NCBI GenBank assembly: GCA_013122435.1
Contig: WYDT01000004.1
Span: forward strand, 124,001-188,000
DNA length: 64,000 bases
Direction of reading: 5' to 3'
Source of the DNA: Chloroflexi bacterium AL-N1
Lineage (GTDB): Bacteria; Chloroflexota; Chloroflexia; Chloroflexales; Roseiflexaceae
The notes beneath the pieces were generated by a model. It was given only the letters and a program-made list of their open reading frames with translations. It ran no database searches and had not been told where the DNA came from. Below are positions 44,382 to 54,400 of the stretch, piece after piece; position 1 is the first letter of the stretch, and each line of letters starts with the position of its first letter. The position numbers and the translations under genes were made by a program.

Positions 44382-45350
44382 TTACCCCTCTCGTGGGGTC
44401 AGCAAGAACACGGTTGGAATATCATCACACCGCCCATAGCCCGCAATCTGCCCTGCGTCATTAATCGCCGTGGCCTTTTGTAATAGCCAATCCGGCTCAT
44501 CAATCAACGTATTGAGGTCATACAACTCTCCTCGCCGCCACAACAGGGCGCGTTCTTCGCCACCAGTCCCGCTCCCGGCATACCCGACCACCGCACCATG
44601 GTTGTTAATATCCAATGCACAACTGTAGTATCCGACCAGCGTCCCCAGATCGTGCATTCCCTGGGTATCATAGCGAAAGGCGTGTCGCTCACGTCGACTC
44701 CCTGAGATCCCCACCACGACCCCGTGATCATTGATCCCCAAGGCCCCACTGACAGGGGACGACCCCAGCGCCAGTGCGCCCAACGTATGGATCTGCGTGC
44801 CATCGGAGACGAAACCCCGGTTCGTACGATCTGGCAGACGCGATGTGCCCACGATCATCCCATGAGCATTCACCGCACGCGCCTGCCGCTCGGCCCCTTC
44901 GATGTCCTGTAGAAAGTGATATGCTCCTGCGTGGTAGATCGCTATCCGACTAAGATCACATCGGATGACCATAGTCTCATCGTCAGTGATACCTACCAGT
45001 TGGCAATGACGATACGCTGGGATGCGTACCACCTCCCAGTGGTCGTGGCGCCACACACACGCAAGGTGCCGCGACAACGGTGGATCTCCACGTGGATTGG
45101 GATCATAGGTAATCAGATACCCACCGACGTGACCACTGTTCGTGAGGACGGTCACTGCTCCCGCCTGTCCCGTTTGTAACCCCAGGTGGTGGATCGTCAT
45201 GCCATCATAGAGAAACGCTGATACCGTATCAAAGCCAGGAGGGACATACGACCCCGCCACATGCCCCGCATTATTCAGCACCGGATCTACCCCCATACGG
45301 GAGTTGGGGCCTGCGGGTCGAATAGTGGTAATGACATAGTTATTCGTCAT
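44382..45350 (-). CDS. HAF-repeat protein
   Basis: A protein of about 322 residues with tandem HAF-type repeats. Recurrent units resemble LGINDHGVVVGISG, ALDINNHGAVVGYAG and AINDAGQIAGYG, with intervening beta strands of the HAFLYD type (HAFRYDTQGMHDLGTL). It is probably a beta-propeller-like structure. ATG 45350 is preferred over the longer frame to 45503 because GAGGAGG lies eight bases upstream. No clear signal peptide follows this start. It sits between the two copies of the HINT/membrane-protein pair; its role there is unknown. Confidence 0.75.
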   Translation of the reverse strand: MTNNYVITTIRPAGPNSRMGVDPVLNNAGHVAGSYVPPGFDTVSAFLYDGMTIHHLGLQTGQAGAVTVLTNSGHVGGYLITYDPNPRGDPPLSRHLACVWRHDHWEVVRIPAYRHCQLVGITDDETMVIRCDLSRIAIYHAGAYHFLQDIEGAERQARAVNAHGMIVGTSRLPDRTNRGFVSDGTQIHTLGALALGSSPVSGALGINDHGVVVGISGSRRERHAFRYDTQGMHDLGTLVGYYSCALDINNHGAVVGYAGSGTGGEERALLWRRGELYDLNTLIDEPDWLLQKATAINDAGQIAGYGRCDDIPTVFLLTPREG

Positions 45351-45408
45351 CAGTAGAGCCTCCTCTGTATAACCATGGCTCTGTGACAGATACCTAACGT
45401 CTTGTATC

Positions 45409-45651
45409 CTAAAGACCCACTTCTTCTCCATCAAGAATCTGTTGCAGAAGCTCGTGTTGACTACAAAAGACCTGGAGAAATTGATACAAAAAATAGACAT
45501 CAAAATCAGTCACGGGAGGCGCTTGCTCATGTACCACTCGACCTAAGTAGTAGCGTGCCGCCAGTAATAGGCGTTTGGTGATCAGGTCCTCTTCGTCGCG
45601 AACCAATGCCGCCGCCTCTTCCATACGTAAAAACGAGGGTGACTTAGACAT
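45409..45651 (-). CDS. small hypothetical protein, candidate immunity gene
   Basis: An 80-residue helical protein starting behind a strong AAGGAGG ribosome site, 49 bp after the stop of the HINT-tip gene on the same strand. It reads SPSFLRMEEAAALVRDEEDL, KRLLLAARYYLGRVVH and YFLYQFLQVFCSQHELLQQI. No family is recognised. Its position immediately after the toxin-like tip is where immunity genes lie in polymorphic toxin loci. There is no copy after the truncated tip. Confidence 0.6.
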   Translation of the reverse strand: MSKSPSFLRMEEAAALVRDEEDLITKRLLLAARYYLGRVVHEQAPPVTDFDVYFLYQFLQVFCSQHELLQQILDGEEVGL

Positions 45652-45700
45652 GTGTTCCTCCTTAACAATACTAGGTAGAATGAGTTATAAAACATTGATA

Positions 45701-46750
45701 TTATAGTTCAGACAATCGATCATATATAAGCTCTTCTGTGGCACTATTAAAGGCATAATCATCAGGATTACCTCGCCATAAACGTCCATCCGCACTTATT
45801 ACGGTTGTAAACCCACCAGGACCCTCAAAAACATATGAGCCGTCAACTAAGTTATAACGCGTAAATGTCCATAGAGTCACTGATTGGTTTGAAATTTGTG
45901 TGTAGAGTGCTGTTAAGAAATCAGCTTTTTGTGAAGCAGATCCTTCAAAAGCTTTGAGATGCTCAACTGCCTGAGGAACGAGCTTTCTAGGACGGTCCCC
46001 TATCAACACTGGTAATTCTGGACACCCACTGTTATGCACCAGCCAGCGCTGGGCGCCGACAAAGAAGGTGTGTGCCTCGGCCACGGTGAGATTGTACATT
46101 ACCTGGGGCTCACGCTCCACCGCAATGAACTGGACCATGCCGTAAGAGCCATCAGCTTTGCGGATGTGAGCACCCACCCACAGGTCGCCCGCGTCGACCC
46201 AGCCGCGTTCGAGCGTGTAGAAGGGGTGCTCGGGCGTGGTCTCCAGCAATTCGCCGTCGAGGAGCAGATGCACCTGCGCGGGGTCGGTGTGCACCATCAC
46301 ATCGGTGACGGGGAACAGCCCATACGCGCCGGTACCCTCGTGATACGCCCAGACCCAGTCACCAATCACGATCTCGCTGATGGGACGCAACCCGTCTTCG
46401 GTGCTGACCAGGGTCTCGGCGCTGAAGCTGTGGAAGCACAGGTCATCGACCACCTTGATCGTATCGATCTCGTCGACCTCATCGCCGATACGCGTAGCGG
46501 CGCGGGTGTCGTCGGCGCGGTCGACCAGTTTGAAGGTCTGGCGGAGGTCGTCGGCCTGGTCGAGACGTTTGACCGAGCGAATACCCGTCGCCCCGGCGGT
46601 GCTATAGCCCCCTCCTGGCAGCGCCAATCCAAAGACATACAGCCCCAGGATGGTGCCTTTCTCCGCGAGCGAGGCACAGGGGTCCAGCACCGTCTGCGCG
46701 GTTTCATAGGTGTCATAGACCTGCAAGGCAATTTCGGCAATCGCCCACAC
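45701..46750 (-). CDS. orphan RHS tip: HINT domain plus unknown C-terminal domain
   Basis: A 349-residue protein starting with GTG 46750. The frame upstream reads PDPSGEVAIIPVLLAV, the conserved end of an RHS core, so this is a detached toxin tip. Residues 105-240 form a HINT-type self-splicing domain (SFSAETLVSTEDGLRPISEI, GDWVWAYHEG, HPFYTLERGWVDAGDLWVG, AHTFFVGAQRWLVHN). Cleavage after VHN would free residues 241-349, a domain I do not recognise (LPVLIGDRPRKLVPQAVEHL, GPGGFTTVISADGRLW). The likely immunity gene follows. A second, truncated copy lies 3 kb downstream. Confidence 0.72.
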   Translation of the reverse strand: MWAIAEIALQVYDTYETAQTVLDPCASLAEKGTILGLYVFGLALPGGGYSTAGATGIRSVKRLDQADDLRQTFKLVDRADDTRAATRIGDEVDEIDTIKVVDDLCFHSFSAETLVSTEDGLRPISEIVIGDWVWAYHEGTGAYGLFPVTDVMVHTDPAQVHLLLDGELLETTPEHPFYTLERGWVDAGDLWVGAHIRKADGSYGMVQFIAVEREPQVMYNLTVAEAHTFFVGAQRWLVHNSGCPELPVLIGDRPRKLVPQAVEHLKAFEGSASQKADFLTALYTQISNQSVTLWTFTRYNLVDGSYVFEGPGGFTTVISADGRLWRGNPDDYAFNSATEELIYDRLSEL

Positions 46751-46803
46751 CGCCAGCAGTACCGGGATGATCGCAACCTCGCCGCTGGGGTCGGGCGCAC
46801 CGC

Positions 46804-47346
46804 TTAGGGCGCTTCCTGTGGCGACGGCAATGCCTCAATCAGCATCACAAACGCTTCTGGCAACGCGTCCAACGGCACCAGGAACCGTTCGGTATCGAAG
46901 TCGGATGGCTTGCCACAGCGGAGCGCCACATCGTAGTAAGGTTCCCCTTCGGGAATTGGATCAAACACCGGGAAGTCGGCACACCATGCCTCCCGCTGGG
47001 CCTCCATCTGCGCCCATTCCGCAGCCGTCAATTGGCGATAATGATAAGGCAAAATGATCCCATCATCACCAATAATGTCGATGGGGCCGCGGATGACCTC
47101 TCGCTCCTGAACACCCCCTGCACCAGTCACCAAGACATCCTCTTGCAGCCGTGTCGGTGTGGGGGGTAAGCGAATAATCATTTTTTGAACGCCCTGACTA
47201 ATCTTTGCCGTCGTCGTGTTGGGCGCAGCGAGATGCATGACCAACATAATTATGACGACCAAAAGCCCTAAAATAAGAAGCACCAAAACTTCAAGTTTCG
47301 TTCGTACAGGCGGACGCAAGACCAGCCACGATGCCAAACGGCGCAT
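46804..47346 (-). CDS. membrane-anchored hypothetical protein, copy 1
   Basis: A 180-residue paralogue of the protein at 43786-44334, with a hydrophobic helix at about residues 19-42 (EVLVLLILGLLVVIIMLVMH) and the conserved EWAQMEAQREAWCADFPVFD, EGEPYYDVALRCG and LPSPQEAP end. It starts 85 bp after the stop of the giant RHS gene, and its stop directly abuts the frame of the orphan tip. It occupies the place where an immunity or accessory gene for the main tip might be expected, but nothing in the sequence shows this function. Confidence 0.65.
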   Translation of the reverse strand: MRRLASWLVLRPPVRTKLEVLVLLILGLLVVIIMLVMHLAAPNTTTAKISQGVQKMIIRLPPTPTRLQEDVLVTGAGGVQEREVIRGPIDIIGDDGIILPYHYRQLTAAEWAQMEAQREAWCADFPVFDPIPEGEPYYDVALRCGKPSDFDTERFLVPLDALPEAFVMLIEALPSPQEAP

Positions 47347-47430
47347 AACGACCTCACAAACTACTACTATCGAAAAGTGTAGAATACTGAAGAATGACCT
47401 CCCTCAGCATCCATATGTGTTTACAACAGT

Positions 47431-50400
47431 TTATGGCTGTGTATCCCAGGCACGTCCATTGTACAGAACGACAGAACTCATGGCGATCCGTGTCTGGATA
47501 TTGTGCACCCTGTTACCCATAATCGCCAGTGCGTACCACTGGGCATCCATAAAGGTTGGTTGTCTTCCTGAGCGAAAGACGCGACGACTTCCCTCAATCA
47601 ACCGAGTGTTGCCACGGGCAGTGACACTGGCACTCCCCGGCAAAGGCCAGACATGAGGTCCAGCACTGAAATATACTCCCACAACATAAAGGTTACCATT
47701 CATCATATAGTTATCATCGGTGCTGGCTGACCCCATAAGACCGATACTTATGATTTTATTAAGACCTCCTTCAACACCAGCTGAGATGTAACGTCCACTA
47801 TAGTTTTTGATATTGGGATTCCTAGTAAATTTCTTCCATCCGAAAACAATTCCTGCATAACCCTTAACATTACTGCCACCAAATGAACCCGTTCCACCAA
47901 AACCACCACTTACAAACAAACCTGTCTCAAATGTGTACAGATCAAAAACCTCCTCTCCATTTATACCCACATTGACAAAAGATTTGACTCCCTCCAATGT
48001 TACCCCACCAACATAGCCAACATCAATCAATGGAAGTGGTTGCAATGGCTTCGGTGGTGGACAAACCGCTTCGGGTATTGGTGTGGGAGTAGGGCTAGGT
48101 GTTGGTGTGGGTGTATTGGTGGGCGTCGCCGTATTCGTTGGAGTCGGTGTATTGGTTGGTGTAGGCGTCGGCGTATTCGTCGGCGTCGGCGTATTAGTTG
48201 GTGTAGGCGTCGGCGTGTTGGTTGGTATGGGGCGATCAGGAGCACATGGTTGTCCAGGCACAGGTGTAAATACAGAACAAGGCACACCTGGCTCTCCACC
48301 CCCACCTCCATCAAATGCCGCAACAAAACCTGATGGATCAACATAACGAATAGGGTTGGCATTGGCATAAATATAGCGATGCTGTGTAATGGGTTTATCA
48401 ATATATCCGGTAAAGCGGTCCCGTTGCAGGAAGCGCCCCAGCGACGGCTGATAGTGCCGCGCTCGGAGGTACACTGTCCCATCGTGGCCCATCAACTCGC
48501 CGGTAAAGCCCAGCCGAGTCGTAGCATTCCCGTTGCTATGGCGCACACTCCCCCACACATCATAGACCTGGCTCCGCACGACCTGCCCATTCGCATCCGT
48601 CAGATGGCGCACGCTCCCCAATCCATCCAGCAGCAGATCGTGTCGAGTCGTGGTGGTGCCGCTGATCGTCTGTTGCGTCGTCGCTCCATCCGGGCCATAG
48701 GCATAGCGCACCTCGCTACCGTCGCTACGAATTTCGCCCAGAGTACGGGTCAACGCGCCCTGCTCATCCAACACCAGGTCCGTGGTCGTAATCGTCGTGC
48801 CATCCTGCAACGTCTCACGCACCAGATTGCCCCAACCATCATACCCATAGGTCACCGTGATGCCACCCGTCACCGTCTGGATGAGCCGATTCGCCGCGTC
48901 ATAGCTGTACTGCGTCGTGCCATCGTCCAGCAGGTTGCCATTGTCATCATAGGTAAAGCCGACGATCCGGTCAGCCACATCATAACTCATGCTGGTGATG
49001 CCATCATCGAGTCGGTTACCCACCGCATCGAGGGTGTAATTGATCGTCTCGGCGGCAGGTCCGCCCGGCAGCGCCGGATAGCTCACCTCTGTCAGCCGCA
49101 TCCGTGGATCATAGGTCATCGTCATCGTGACCGGCGTACCATCGACCAGTTCCCGTATTGCCGTGCGATTGCCGTTGATATCGAGGGTATAAGCAAACTC
49201 CTGGAGCGTACTGCCACCACGCTCATGGGTGATCCCACCAAGCTGATTGGCCGCATCATACTGGTAGCTACTCGCCACCCCATTAGGGCGATTGATCGTC
49301 GCCAGCGTGCCACTTGCATGGTAGGTGTAGGTCGTCGCCCCACTCCCCCACGGATTGAGCCCCGTCACTCGCCCGTTATCGTCGTGGTCATACGTCACCG
49401 CGCCCTGCCCCCAGTAGCCGATCTCATCGACCTGTCCAGTAGGCAGATAGGCATAGTTCACCGTCCGCCCATCACGGGTCCGCGTCTCCATCCGGTTCAG
49501 CGCATCATAGGCATAGGTCGTCGTCCCCAACCCATCCGTCATCGTCACCACATTGCTGGCCGCATCGTAGTCATAGGTCACATCGGCGGTCCCGCTGGGA
49601 TAATCGATCTGGGTGAGCCGTCCGGCAGCATCATAGGTGTAATCGGTTTGACGGTTGAGCGCATCACGGGCGTAGTCCAGTTCGCCCCGTGGCGTATAGC
49701 TCAACGTATGGTCGTTCGAGAGCGGGTCGCTGGTGCGAGTACGCCGATTCAGCTGGTCATAGGCGTGCGTCGTCGTATGGTCGTTCGCATCTGTGCTCCT
49801 CAGCAGATTGCCATTCTCATCGTAGGCATAGGTCGTCCGCACATTCGTTTCCGCATCGGCAGGCTCACCGGGGCGCACATGCTCGACCACCGCCGCCAGC
49901 CGCCCCTTCGCATCGTACTCAAACGTGGTGACCGTGCCATCCGGCTGCGTGCGGGCGATCAAACGTCCCAGCGGGTCATACTCCTGCGTCGTGGTCCGGC
50001 CCAGTTCATCCGTCTGAGCAACCGGATAGCCCCGCGCATCGAACGTCGTGGTCTGAGTCAGCCCGGCCGTGGTCGTGATTACCGTCTGATTGCCGACTGC
50101 ATCATACTGGTAGCTGATTATTTGATTAAGAGGATCCGTTGTGGCAATCAACTGCCGGTTTGCATCATAAACGTGGGTTGTCACGAGTTGCCGCGTATCG
50201 GTAATCGTCGTTTGATTGCCCACCGCATCGTAGCCGTAGCGGGTCTCCTGGCCCAGGGCATCAACCATTGCAACACGCTGATTTCGCAGATCATACTCAT
50301 AGCGCGTCACAAAACCACGCGTATCGGTAATAACGGTCTGATTCCCAACTTCATCGTAGCCATAGCGGGTGGTCTGCCCCAACGGATCAGCCACGGACAC

Positions 50401-51408
50401 CTGGCGATTCAACTCATCATACGTATAGCTAGTCACATAGCCCAGCGTATCCGTCATCACAGTGCGATTGCCAACCGCATCATAGCCATAGCGCATCCGT
50501 TCATCCAGCGCATCTGTCTCTTCTATTACCTGCCCTGCCCGATCATAATCATAGCTCGTGGTATTCCCACGTGGATCGGTCGTGGCGGTCTGGCGTCCGG
50601 CGTCATCATACGCGTAGGTCGTCGCCAACCCCAGCGTGTCCGTCATCACCAGCATGCGCCCCAGGCTGTCGTAGGCATAGGCGGTCGTGTTGCTCAACGC
50701 ATCCGTCTCGACAATCACCCGGTCGAGCGCATCATAGCGGCGTGTGGTGCGGTGGCCCTGTTCATCGATGGTTTCGATCTCGCGCCCAAAGCCATCGTAG
50801 ACGGTCCTGGTGGTCTCGCCACGTCCATCGGTGGTCGTCGCCAACCGCCCCGCCCCGTCGTAGGTAAAGCGTGTCGTGTTGTTCAACGGGTCGCGGGTGC
50901 TGGTGCGCCAACCACGAGCACGGTCATAGGTGTGCTCGGTGCGGTGGCCCAACGGATCGATGGTGGCCCGCAGATGGCCACGGTCGTCGTACTCATAGCT
51001 CGTCACAAAGCCCAGCGTGTCCGTCATCACCACCATCTGGTCGAGGTCGTTGTAGCCATAGCGCGTCAGCGCACCACGGGCGTCCTCTTCGGCAATCTTG
51101 CGTTTGCGCTCGTCGTAGGTGTAGGTCGTCACGTGGCCCAGCGCATCCGTCTCCGAGCGCAACACGCCCGTCGTCTCGTCATACGCATAGGTCGTGGTAT
51201 TGCCACGCGGGTCGGTCGTGGTCAGCAGTCGCCCCCAGTCATCGTAGGTGTGGGTCGTCGCAAAGCCCAGCGTGTCCGTCACCACCGTGCGATTGCCCGC
51301 CGCATCATAGCCATACTCGGTCATTTCGCCGAGCGGGTTGGTCTCAGCGGTGAGCAGGCCACGAACGTCGTAGGTGTAGGTCGTCGTGAGTATGCGGTTC
51401 TCCTCCAA
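47431..51408 (-). CDS. giant RHS/YD-repeat protein, C-terminal part
   Basis: The second frame of the giant protein, 1,325 residues. It has dozens of YD repeats of the pattern [19 protein letters not shown] and GYDAAGNRTVVT, forming the hollow shell of RHS proteins. The core ends with SLGRFLQRDRFTGYIDKP then [22 protein letters not shown] linker (about 48,060-48,235) and a glycine-rich, unrecognised tip of about 200 residues follow (VNVGINGEEVFDLYTFETGL, ISAGVEGGLNKI). It is read in the next frame after residues shared with the upstream part; a one-base indel at about 51,405 separates them. It is very likely one polypeptide with 51321-56912. Confidence 0.85.
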   Translation of the reverse strand: MEENRILTTTYTYDVRGLLTAETNPLGEMTEYGYDAAGNRTVVTDTLGFATTHTYDDWGRLLTTTDPRGNTTTYAYDETTGVLRSETDALGHVTTYTYDERKRKIAEEDARGALTRYGYNDLDQMVVMTDTLGFVTSYEYDDRGHLRATIDPLGHRTEHTYDRARGWRTSTRDPLNNTTRFTYDGAGRLATTTDGRGETTRTVYDGFGREIETIDEQGHRTTRRYDALDRVIVETDALSNTTAYAYDSLGRMLVMTDTLGLATTYAYDDAGRQTATTDPRGNTTSYDYDRAGQVIEETDALDERMRYGYDAVGNRTVMTDTLGYVTSYTYDELNRQVSVADPLGQTTRYGYDEVGNQTVITDTRGFVTRYEYDLRNQRVAMVDALGQETRYGYDAVGNQTTITDTRQLVTTHVYDANRQLIATTDPLNQIISYQYDAVGNQTVITTTAGLTQTTTFDARGYPVAQTDELGRTTTQEYDPLGRLIARTQPDGTVTTFEYDAKGRLAAVVEHVRPGEPADAETNVRTTYAYDENGNLLRSTDANDHTTTHAYDQLNRRTRTSDPLSNDHTLSYTPRGELDYARDALNRQTDYTYDAAGRLTQIDYPSGTADVTYDYDAASNVVTMTDGLGTTTYAYDALNRMETRTRDGRTVNYAYLPTGQVDEIGYWGQGAVTYDHDDNGRVTGLNPWGSGATTYTYHASGTLATINRPNGVASSYQYDAANQLGGITHERGGSTLQEFAYTLDINGNRTAIRELVDGTPVTMTMTYDPRMRLTEVSYPALPGGPAAETINYTLDAVGNRLDDGITSMSYDVADRIVGFTYDDNGNLLDDGTTQYSYDAANRLIQTVTGGITVTYGYDGWGNLVRETLQDGTTITTTDLVLDEQGALTRTLGEIRSDGSEVRYAYGPDGATTQQTISGTTTTRHDLLLDGLGSVRHLTDANGQVVRSQVYDVWGSVRHSNGNATTRLGFTGELMGHDGTVYLRARHYQPSLGRFLQRDRFTGYIDKPITQHRYIYANANPIRYVDPSGFVAAFDGGGGGEPGVPCSVFTPVPGQPCAPDRPIPTNTPTPTPTNTPTPTNTPTPTPTNTPTPTNTATPTNTPTPTPSPTPTPIPEAVCPPPKPLQPLPLIDVGYVGGVTLEGVKSFVNVGINGEEVFDLYTFETGLFVSGGFGGTGSFGGSNVKGYAGIVFGWKKFTRNPNIKNYSGRYISAGVEGGLNKIISIGLMGSASTDDNYMMNGNLYVVGVYFSAGPHVWPLPGSASVTARGNTRLIEGSRRVFRSGRQPTFMDAQWYALAIMGNRVHNIQTRIAMSSVVLYNGRAWDTQP

Positions 51409-54400
51409 CAGCCAGCGCCCTCCTCCGCGAGCAGCTGTGTCCCCGGCACATAGGCATAGGTCGTCCGCGACACGGTGATGCCGGTGGTGTTGCGGATGCG
51501 CTCACTGGTCACCAGGTTGGGGAAGGTCGGGTCCTGATACTCACGCTCGATATAGCGGTCATCGTCGGGGGTATTCTGCTCGCCATACTCATCGATATAG
51601 ACCGGCTGACCATCGCGATTGTACTCGTAGTTGGTTTGCAGGTGCTGCATGCTGCCATCGGCCAACCGGATATCCTCAAAGTTGGTCGGCACCCGAATCA
51701 CGGCGCTGCCGCTGTAGCTGCTCAGCGAGTCATAGTTCGACACATGCTCGTGGCAGATCCCACCAAACGCTGAACTGGTCGGCGCCGACAGCCCTGGCCC
51801 GCGACCCGACTGCTGGGCAGCCGGGCCACCGCTGGTCTCACAGTACTGTTTGTAGGGCAAGCCCCGGAAGTCTGGCTCCTGTCGATAGCGCGTGGTGATG
51901 CTGTTGCCACTCCCATCATCAATCGTGGTCATGCCAAAGCCAAATGTGCCATCGTCATCCATATAGAATTTGTAGCTTACCCGGCGACCGGCGCCACTCT
52001 GCTCAGGCATAAAGTGCACCGGCACCAGTTGCGCCATCGTGTCGCTGGCTGTGCCACCACCATCGGCAGCAGTGGGCCAATCGACCGTGGTCACCCGATA
52101 GCGCTGCTCACCATTGGCGTCGAAGCGCTCATAGCCATAGGTCATCCGCGTGGTCCCGTTGAGCGCCACCGTCTCAAGACGGTAGCCCTCGCCCGCCACC
52201 ATCGGCGCGGCATGGGTCAGATCGATGTCGGACAGGACCGTGGTGCCATCACTCCCGTGTTTGGTGAGATTGCGGAGTAGCAGTTGGCGGCGCGTTCCAT
52301 CGGTGACCATGTCGTAGTCAAAGGTGTAATCCCAGATCTTCTGCCCATTGACTTCTACATCAATATGGGCCAAGCGCTTGGTCAGATAGAAGCGCTCATT
52401 GGCGGCATCATAGTCCGGTGCGCCACTGCTGCGATTGGCATAGACAAAACGCATCTGGCGATCAGGAGCCTGATTGAGCGTTGCATTGCCGTTCCACGCA
52501 ATCTCACTCACATAGCCACCGCGCTCGAAGGCCACCCCGTTGAGCGTACCCGGTTCGGTCTGGTAGCGCCAGGTCTGGTAGTTGCTATGCACATCCTCCA
52601 CGCGGTCGAGGTTCCAGCGCCAGGGGTGTGTTGCGTCGTTCGCATCGACATAGCGCCAGGTGCTGTCGGTGGTGTAGCCCAGACGCCACTGCTGACCCGC
52701 GACATTGGTGATTTCCCAGTAGCTGCCCTCGGCATGGGTGGCACCACTGCGTCGCCGGACCTGCAACTCCGCTCCAGCCACTTCGCGGGCGCGGTGGTAG
52801 AAGCCATCGCCACCACGCGCCGGGTCGGCATAGACCAGTGGCGAGAGCACCCCATCCCACAGCAGCACAAACGAGCCGTCACTGGTGTCGGCAGGTGTGT
52901 TGTCGGGGCGCCGCAGAATGGCATACTCACTCAGACTCGAACCAACACCCAGCGTACTGCCCTGGTGGTTGCGGCCCTCATCGGCGACATAGCTATTGTT
53001 CCGCACTGTCAGGTCCGGTGGCAGCAGGCCGCCCGTCGTCACCAGCGGATGATCAAAGGTCGCCGCGCCGACAAAATCCGGTGTCTGGTAGTACGCCATC
53101 GCCGGCGGCAGGGCAGGCATCGTCTCCGTATCAGTGAGTGGTGGCGCCGCCAGGTGGATCGTAGCGCGGCTCATAGTAATCTGATCCAGACTTGAGCGCA
53201 CCATAACATAGACAGAGCGCTCACCAGTGCCGGATGGTAACGTCCACGATATTATGAGCGGCTCAACATTCTCGATTGGCCCAGTGACATCATCAATAAT
53301 GCTAACGGTTGGTGAGATGGTTTGCCAGGGAACATTCTCAAAGAATGTGCTATCACTTATCTTGATCGCTTCAGATCTGTAGTCAAGCGGAATAGTCAAT
53401 GTCACCTGTGGTGAATATGTCACTTTGGCATCATTGTTGATAAAAATAGGCCGAATACTCCCACGGAAACCAAACATCAATGTGTGATAATCATCAGATG
53501 TACCTAACCCCATTTCACGCCATACAGGGGTAAGCATGTTACGTCGATGACCGGCACTATTCATCCATCCCTCAACCGGATTGTTACCCCACGCTGCATT
53601 TTCTGAAAAAGCCCCATAATAACCAGCTCGTGCAGCTCGTTCCCAGAAGGTACTACCATCTGATCCAATGTGACCAAGAAATCCATGTTCATCCATATCT
53701 CGGCTATGGGAACGTGCAGCATCACTAAATATGGGAACGTTGGCAACTGGAGCAATCCCTCGTACAATACGTTCCTCATTAACCTGCCGACGGATCTCCT
53801 CTTCTGTAGCCAGGGTAGTCGGATCGGCTGTGGGTGTGGGAGTTGGCGTGGGCGTGCCTGCCGGCCAGGTTGGCGTTGGGGTAAGATGGGGCACTTCATC
53901 ACGTACGAGGGAAGTGTTGATTTCGCTGATACGCAGATCATAGGTCCTGAAAGGATAAGGGGAGACAACTGTCCCTGTTGTGCGTACGGCATATGAGCCA
54001 GCAGAGAGGGCTACTTCAATTATTTGGTACGACACATCATTCTCACCAAGCCAGGTAAACCCCTTAGCGATAATCGTTTCTCCAGTGGCATCATATAATT
54101 GCAGACCTATGTGAGAGCCAGGTGATACATTCAAGTGTTCGATTCGAAAAGTTCCGGCTGTCTCGGTTTGAAACGTAACCCAATCTCGGTCCCAGGCATC
54201 ATTGTCAGTCCTACACAGACCGAGTGTACGTGTCTCCCCAACACGTATAGGCCAGGCCCGATCAACCATATCATCAACCTCAAAGGGATCTTCCAGATCG
54301 TCATGGCAAACCTTCTCCTCAGTAATACGCAATTCATACAATTCACGTGTGCTGGAAGTATTGCGAAACTCATCAAGTACCCTGACATAATAAGTACCCG

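Noticed and set aside
46034-46807. A 257-codon + strand open frame opposite the HINT tip
   Set aside because: It mirrors the - strand HINT gene, whose domain is recognisable; the + strand translation has no family.
48060-48240. Regular repeats that could suggest a CRISPR array
   Set aside because: The repeats encode TPTNTPT linkers of the RHS protein, have no unique spacers of constant length and lie within a gene.
48379-51453. A 1,024-codon + strand open frame opposite the RHS gene
   Set aside because: It is the antisense shadow of the YD repeats. Its composition (Ile/Arg/His-rich, repetitive) is not protein-like, and it lacks a ribosome site.
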